This document shows positions 61,340 through 64,000 of a stretch of 64,000 bases of DNA, in pieces. Under the pieces are notes generated by a model. That model was given only the letters and a program-made list of their open reading frames with translations, was not told the DNA's origin and ran no database searches. The stretch is from the NCBI GenBank assembly GCA_905233135.1, contig CAJOCQ010000006.1:36672-100671 (forward strand). Direction: 5' to 3'. Position 1 is the first letter of the stretch. Each line of letters starts with the position of its first letter. Origin of the DNA: an uncultured Selenomonadaceae bacterium. Lineage in GTDB: Bacteria; Bacillota; Negativicutes; Selenomonadales; Selenomonadaceae. The position numbers were made by a program, and so were the translations under genes.

Positions 61340-61999
61340 TTATTTTAATTTACCTTGATAAATAATTTTTAAAAAATTTTCTTCAGATTCAAAGGCGGCA
61401 GAAAGTAAACCTGCTCGATTTAAACCTACAAAAATTGCAGCGGCTTCGGCTTGACAGTTAACAGATTTTTTTGGATTAAATTCAATATCGGTAAAAGCAT
61501 CATAATTTAAAATTTTTTCGGCAAGTTCATTTTGAAGACTTAAAGCGTGTATGTACAGCCAATTATAAAAATAAGTTTTCGGCTCAAGCGGAAATGTTCT
61601 TTTGAAAAATTGAAATTCTTTAAGCGTGCCGCTGTTTTTTAAGCGGGAATCAGTTTTCGCTTCGCGTGAAGATTTATACAGCAAATCTTTAAAAGGTCCG
61701 CCGTACTCAAAAACCTTACTGCTTTGAAAGGCACTTTCTACAGAAAAAGTTTTATCGGCTTTGTTGGTTTTAACTTGCAAATTAAACGCGCTTAATTTTA
61801 CGCCGATTAAATCTTCACTTTTTGAGGAAATTTCCAATACAGATTTTTCAGGGGATAAATTTTTAAAAGCCGCGTGCAAACTGCGAATACTCAAAATTTT
61901 TTGCTTTGCAGAAAAACCGGGATAAAATTTAAATTCCACGTCTACGCGCTGAACGTACGGGAAATTTTCAAGTGCAATGTAAACAGGTCTGTTAGCCAT
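61340..61999 (-). CDS. NADAR-type antitoxin partner of a DarT-like toxin
   Basis: The start was set at MANRPVYIALENFPYVQRVDVEFKF, 9 codons inside the ORF-track frame; 219 aa. SLHAAFKN, ILEISSKSE-like VLEISSKSEDLIGVKLSAFNL, VESAFQSSKVFEYGGPFKDLLYKSSREAKTDSRLKNSG, and PLEPKTYFYNWLYIHALS match my memory of NADAR-domain proteins encoded beside DarT toxins. NADAR domains remove ADP-ribose from nucleotides and, in such pairs, from DNA guanine, and so act as antitoxin. The gene lies directly after the darT-like frame, as expected for the pair. The frame is intact while the toxin is not. The family name is recalled, not searched. Confidence 0.7.
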   Translation of the reverse strand: MANRPVYIALENFPYVQRVDVEFKFYPGFSAKQKILSIRSLHAAFKNLSPEKSVLEISSKSEDLIGVKLSAFNLQVKTNKADKTFSVESAFQSSKVFEYGGPFKDLLYKSSREAKTDSRLKNSGTLKEFQFFKRTFPLEPKTYFYNWLYIHALSLQNELAEKILNYDAFTDIEFNPKKSVNCQAEAAAIFVGLNRAGLLSAAFESEENFLKIIYQGKLK

Positions 62000-62006
62000 A
62001 ATAATT

Positions 62007-62670
62007 TTACCAGTCCTCATCGTCAATATTTATAGAATAGCTCCGAAGTGTCCAAAATTCCCAATCGTGGCGCGGAGCAAAATAATCCCTGTCTACGATA
62101 CAAGAAATATTAGTTCCCGTGAAAAGGTAAGAATTTTCCTGTAAATTTTTGTAATTGTCGAAAATAATTTTGTCAAAATAATGCAAAGGAATTGAATCAA
62201 AGCAAAGAATTTCGGCTTGCGGGTCGGTAGTTTCGTTATCCGCCAATCTGCGTTCCAAACGTGAACTGCCTGTCGGTTCATAAAACATTTCGTTAAAAGC
62301 GGCAAGAGTTTTTCTTTGTTCAAGCAGAATATTTCTAACAGCATTGCTTGCCGCGTTGGTATGATGAAAAGCTAAATCCAAATTGCCCAAAATTTTTTCG
62401 GCATTGAGAAGAATCACGCAATAATTATCGGAATTTCTGCGGTACTTGTAAAACATTCTGTAATTCGGAAAAGTTACCGAAAGAGAAATTGCATTATTGA
62501 AACCGTCGAGCCGCTGTTCATCATTATAACTGTAAAAAATTCCGATTAAATCAAGAAGAGCGCGGGACTTCAGCCCCCCGTTGATTGACAATGCAAGGCA
62601 AATTTTCAATTTGCGTGAAATGAACAAGATATTCAATCCCGCGTGCCTTTGCTGCTTCTGCAATAGTCAT
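62007..62670 (-). pseudogene. DarT-like DNA ADP-ribosyltransferase, frameshifted at a G6 tract
   Basis: The ATG at 62670 (AGGGAAG before it) opens MTIAEAAKARGIEYLVHFTQIENLPCIVNQRG, the DarT N-terminus with the NAD-binding histidine, but this frame stops 7 codons later. The rest, GLKSRALLDLIGIFYSYNDEQRLDGFNNAISLSVTFPNYRMFYKYR..., is in another frame, which the ORF track extends into nonsense. The shift lies at a G6 run (C6 at 62574-62579); five G would restore an exact frame of 663 nt, 220 aa. Later motifs, TNAAS and the catalytic-type glutamate in QAEILCFDSIPLHYFDKI, are intact. DarT enzymes ADP-ribosylate bases of DNA and block replication. The precise target base is unknown. The state could be phase-off, decayed, or a sequencing error. 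Confidence 0.75.
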
Positions 62671-62685
62671 TTTAATTTTACTTCC

Positions 62686-63615
62686 CTAAAAATCTTCGTT
62701 GTTTAAAATCTTTGAATAAATGTAACCTTCCCTAACGCCCGAATCGCTGTAAATAATTTGGTTGCTGCCGAAACGTTTAGCAAGTACGTCGGCAATTACC
62801 AAGCCCGGCATAAATGTATGCATACGTTCGGAAACATTTTTCATTAATAAAATTTTGTCGGGAACAATCAGCTCGTGGTCGCGTTGAAAATGTTGCAAAA
62901 TGTCATGAATCCTGCGTACGTCCATTCGCATATTTTTTCGCGGCATCCCGTACATAGCGTTATAAAGAGCCATTGCGCCCTTGAAAGTGCCGCCGATACC
63001 GCAAATTTGCGCGTGCGAAACGTAGCGAAATTCTTCAACCGCGCTGATTGTAGCTTCTGCTTCCGCGTACATTTCTTCGCATTCAGCCGCGCTCGGCAAA
63101 ATATGAATCCCCGTGTAGCGCGTATGAAAACTCAAAGAACCTATAGGCAAGCTGACTTTAACTTTAATTTCGTGTTTTTCAAAGTAAACAATTTCGGTAC
63201 TGCCGCCGCCGATGTCAATCAATAAGCCGCTGTCGTCTGGCAAATCGTGCGTTGCACCGATAAAGTCAAAAGTTGCCTCGTCATTGCCGCTCATCAAATG
63301 AATATTCGTCCCCGTGCGGTAGGAAATTTCTTCAACTGCATTGTAGCCGTTAATGGAATTGCGAAGAGCCGCCGTTGTAAAAGCGGTAACGCGGTTTATT
63401 CCCAATTCGTCCAAAAAATATCTGTAATCCGAAATGACTTCAATAACTTTGTCAATCCCCGCGCGCGTCATATAGCCGTCTTTGACGTACGACGCAAGCC
63501 CGACGGGATTTTTGCGCTTCATAAGCATTTCCACGCGGTCGCCGTCAATTTCGTAAATAGCCATTCTGATTGTATTTGAGCCGACATCAATCATAGCATA
63601 AAGCAATTTCTTCAC
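62686..63615 (-). CDS. Exopolyphosphatase/GppA-family phosphatase
   Basis: The 309-aa protein has the actin-like ATPase fold: MIDVGSNTIRMAIYEIDGD (phosphate 1), ALRNSINGYNAVEEI, and LLIDIGGGSTEIVYFE (phosphate 2), with IGSLSFHTRY. It is of the short N-terminal-domain type, and probably hydrolyses polyphosphate or pppGpp. Its start is near repeat A5, and the darT-like start lies 15 bases after its end, so the toxin unit may be co-transcribed. Confidence 0.9.
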   Translation of the reverse strand: MKKLLYAMIDVGSNTIRMAIYEIDGDRVEMLMKRKNPVGLASYVKDGYMTRAGIDKVIEVISDYRYFLDELGINRVTAFTTAALRNSINGYNAVEEISYRTGTNIHLMSGNDEATFDFIGATHDLPDDSGLLIDIGGGSTEIVYFEKHEIKVKVSLPIGSLSFHTRYTGIHILPSAAECEEMYAEAEATISAVEEFRYVSHAQICGIGGTFKGAMALYNAMYGMPRKNMRMDVRRIHDILQHFQRDHELIVPDKILLMKNVSERMHTFMPGLVIADVLAKRFGSNQIIYSDSGVREGYIYSKILNNEDF

Positions 63616-63720
63616 CGCCTTTTGAACTTTTTTGTTTATTCGTGAAAAGTTGCAGTTATTCCTTTTTTGAATACGTGTTTTATTCTGCGGCGGTTTTTTA
63701 TTTAATTTTTAAAATTTTAT

Positions 63721-63895
63721 ATGTTCTTTCTTTTTCCAAAGCAAAAAAGAAAGAACCAAAGAAAAGTGCTTTTTTCCCGCCCGTCAGGGCCGCTCGGTTC
63801 AAGTACGCACTTAGTGACAGGATGCCCCCTTTGGGGCGCAAACTTTTTCCGACGCGCCAAGATTACCGCAAGCTGCGGCTTTAGTGACGGGCGGG
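63721..63895 (+). repeat. Mosaic structured repeat, copy A5 (shortened)
   Basis: ATGTTCTTTCTTTTTCCAAAGC hairpin, CGCCCGTCA ... TGACGGGCGG, GCCCCC-TTT-GGGGCG and CCGCAAGCTGCGG are present. The usual tail after TGACGGGCG (GTTGCAG and the GCGCG-TCCT-GCGCG hairpin) is missing, and the sequence runs straight into the end of a transposase gene. The 310-base gap between ppx and the transposase holds nothing else. Confidence 0.85.
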
Positions 63896-63925
63896 GTTTT
63901 CTTTTCACTAGGGGTTGTTGGTAAA

Positions 63926-64000
63926 TTAAAAGTGGATAACAGAAGCGGCAAGATACACAAAATTCAAAAAGCAATCCGCCAATTTGTCGTAACGCGTTGC
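63926..64000 (-). CDS. IS5-type transposase, C-terminal 24 codons
   Basis: The minus-strand frame from the window edge reads ATRYDKLADCFLNFVYLAASV and ends IHF-stop at 63926. RYDKLAxxFLxFVxLA is the typical end of IS4/IS5-type DDE transposases. The ORF-track frame 63717..63974 is a different frame over the same place. The element's terminal inverted repeat should lie between 63896 and 63926 but cannot be confirmed without the other end. Confidence 0.7.
   Translation of the reverse strand, partial: ATRYDKLADCFLNFVYLAASVIHF

Noticed and set aside
62093-62344. 83-aa minus-strand frame within the darT-like gene
   Set aside because: It is a third frame over the toxin gene and has neither start signal nor family features.

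Overview
The window reads as chromosome of a low-GC, anaerobic or microaerobic, flagellated Firmicute, most likely a member of the Negativicutes (Selenomonadales). This is an inference from gene content: a YlqD-RimM pair (a Firmicute arrangement), MotE/FliJ/FliI flagellar genes, hydrogenase maturation genes hypC/D/E, cytochrome bd oxidase, cobalamin genes cbiB and cobS, a DUF116 protein, a secreted RTX-like protein, and many TTG start codons preceded by good Shine-Dalgarno sequences. No rRNA and no replication origin were seen.

Layout. 1-3.3 kb: the end of a Pro/Glu-rich PRC-barrel-like protein, then a decayed restriction-modification island on the minus strand (Vsr nickase, a cytosine methyltransferase cut off before its target-recognition domain, an HNH endonuclease, and a frameshifted HpaII-like endonuclease). 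3.3-9.5 kb: a microprotein with its own promoter and terminator, a Na+/alanine symporter, tRNA-Ser(GGA), topoisomerase III and glmM. 9.6-13.9 kb: a 1388-residue RTX-like surface or secreted protein. 14-21.4 kb: tRNA-Ser(GCT), a FlK-like thioesterase, a LysR regulator, a lone dhaL, gltX, and cydA-DUF805-cydB. 21.6-32.6 kb: a large TerD-like unknown preceded by two tandem stem-loop units, a peptidoglycan transglycosylase with cbiB, a lone PilB/GspE ATPase with crcB, cobS with a repeat-bearing membrane protein, an RsmJ-like methyltransferase, a second microprotein, an acyltransferase and a SIMPL protein. 32.6-40.4 kb: ylqD-rimM, a phosphodiester glycosidase, an OGG1-type glycosylase, shikimate genes aroB/aroK/aroC, and a PTS permease. 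40.5-48.6 kb: hypC-hypD-FNT channel-hypE-dCMP deaminase, then DUF116, ruvA, ruvC, yebC, a GNAT and tyrS. 48.6-53 kb: a TetR regulator, a PAP2 phosphatase, three tandem paralogues of unknown function and azlCD. 53-59.9 kb: gyrB, a flagellar block (motE, lytic transglycosylase, fliJ, fliI) and a ferredoxin-type aldo/keto reductase. 60-64 kb: ybaK, deoD, a DarT-NADAR type toxin-antitoxin pair whose toxin is frameshifted at a G6 tract, ppx/gppA, and the end of an IS5-type transposase.

Three themes stand out. (1) Two genes that would be toxic or DNA-damaging when active, the HpaII-like endonuclease and the DarT-like ADP-ribosyltransferase, are each broken by one base in a homopolymer, which suggests phase variation, recent inactivation, or sequencing error. 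(2) Gene borders are marked by a mosaic family of structured repeats: five long copies share a T/A-rich hairpin, a CCCGTCA/TGACGGG long-range stem and GCGCG-TCCT-GCGCG hairpins, and at least four related copies carry other modules. (3) A second repeat family made of TTAGGG/CCTAA-like short units sits at gene ends and supplies the stop codons of topB and rimM.

All calls are from reading the sequence and recalling protein families. No database search was possible.
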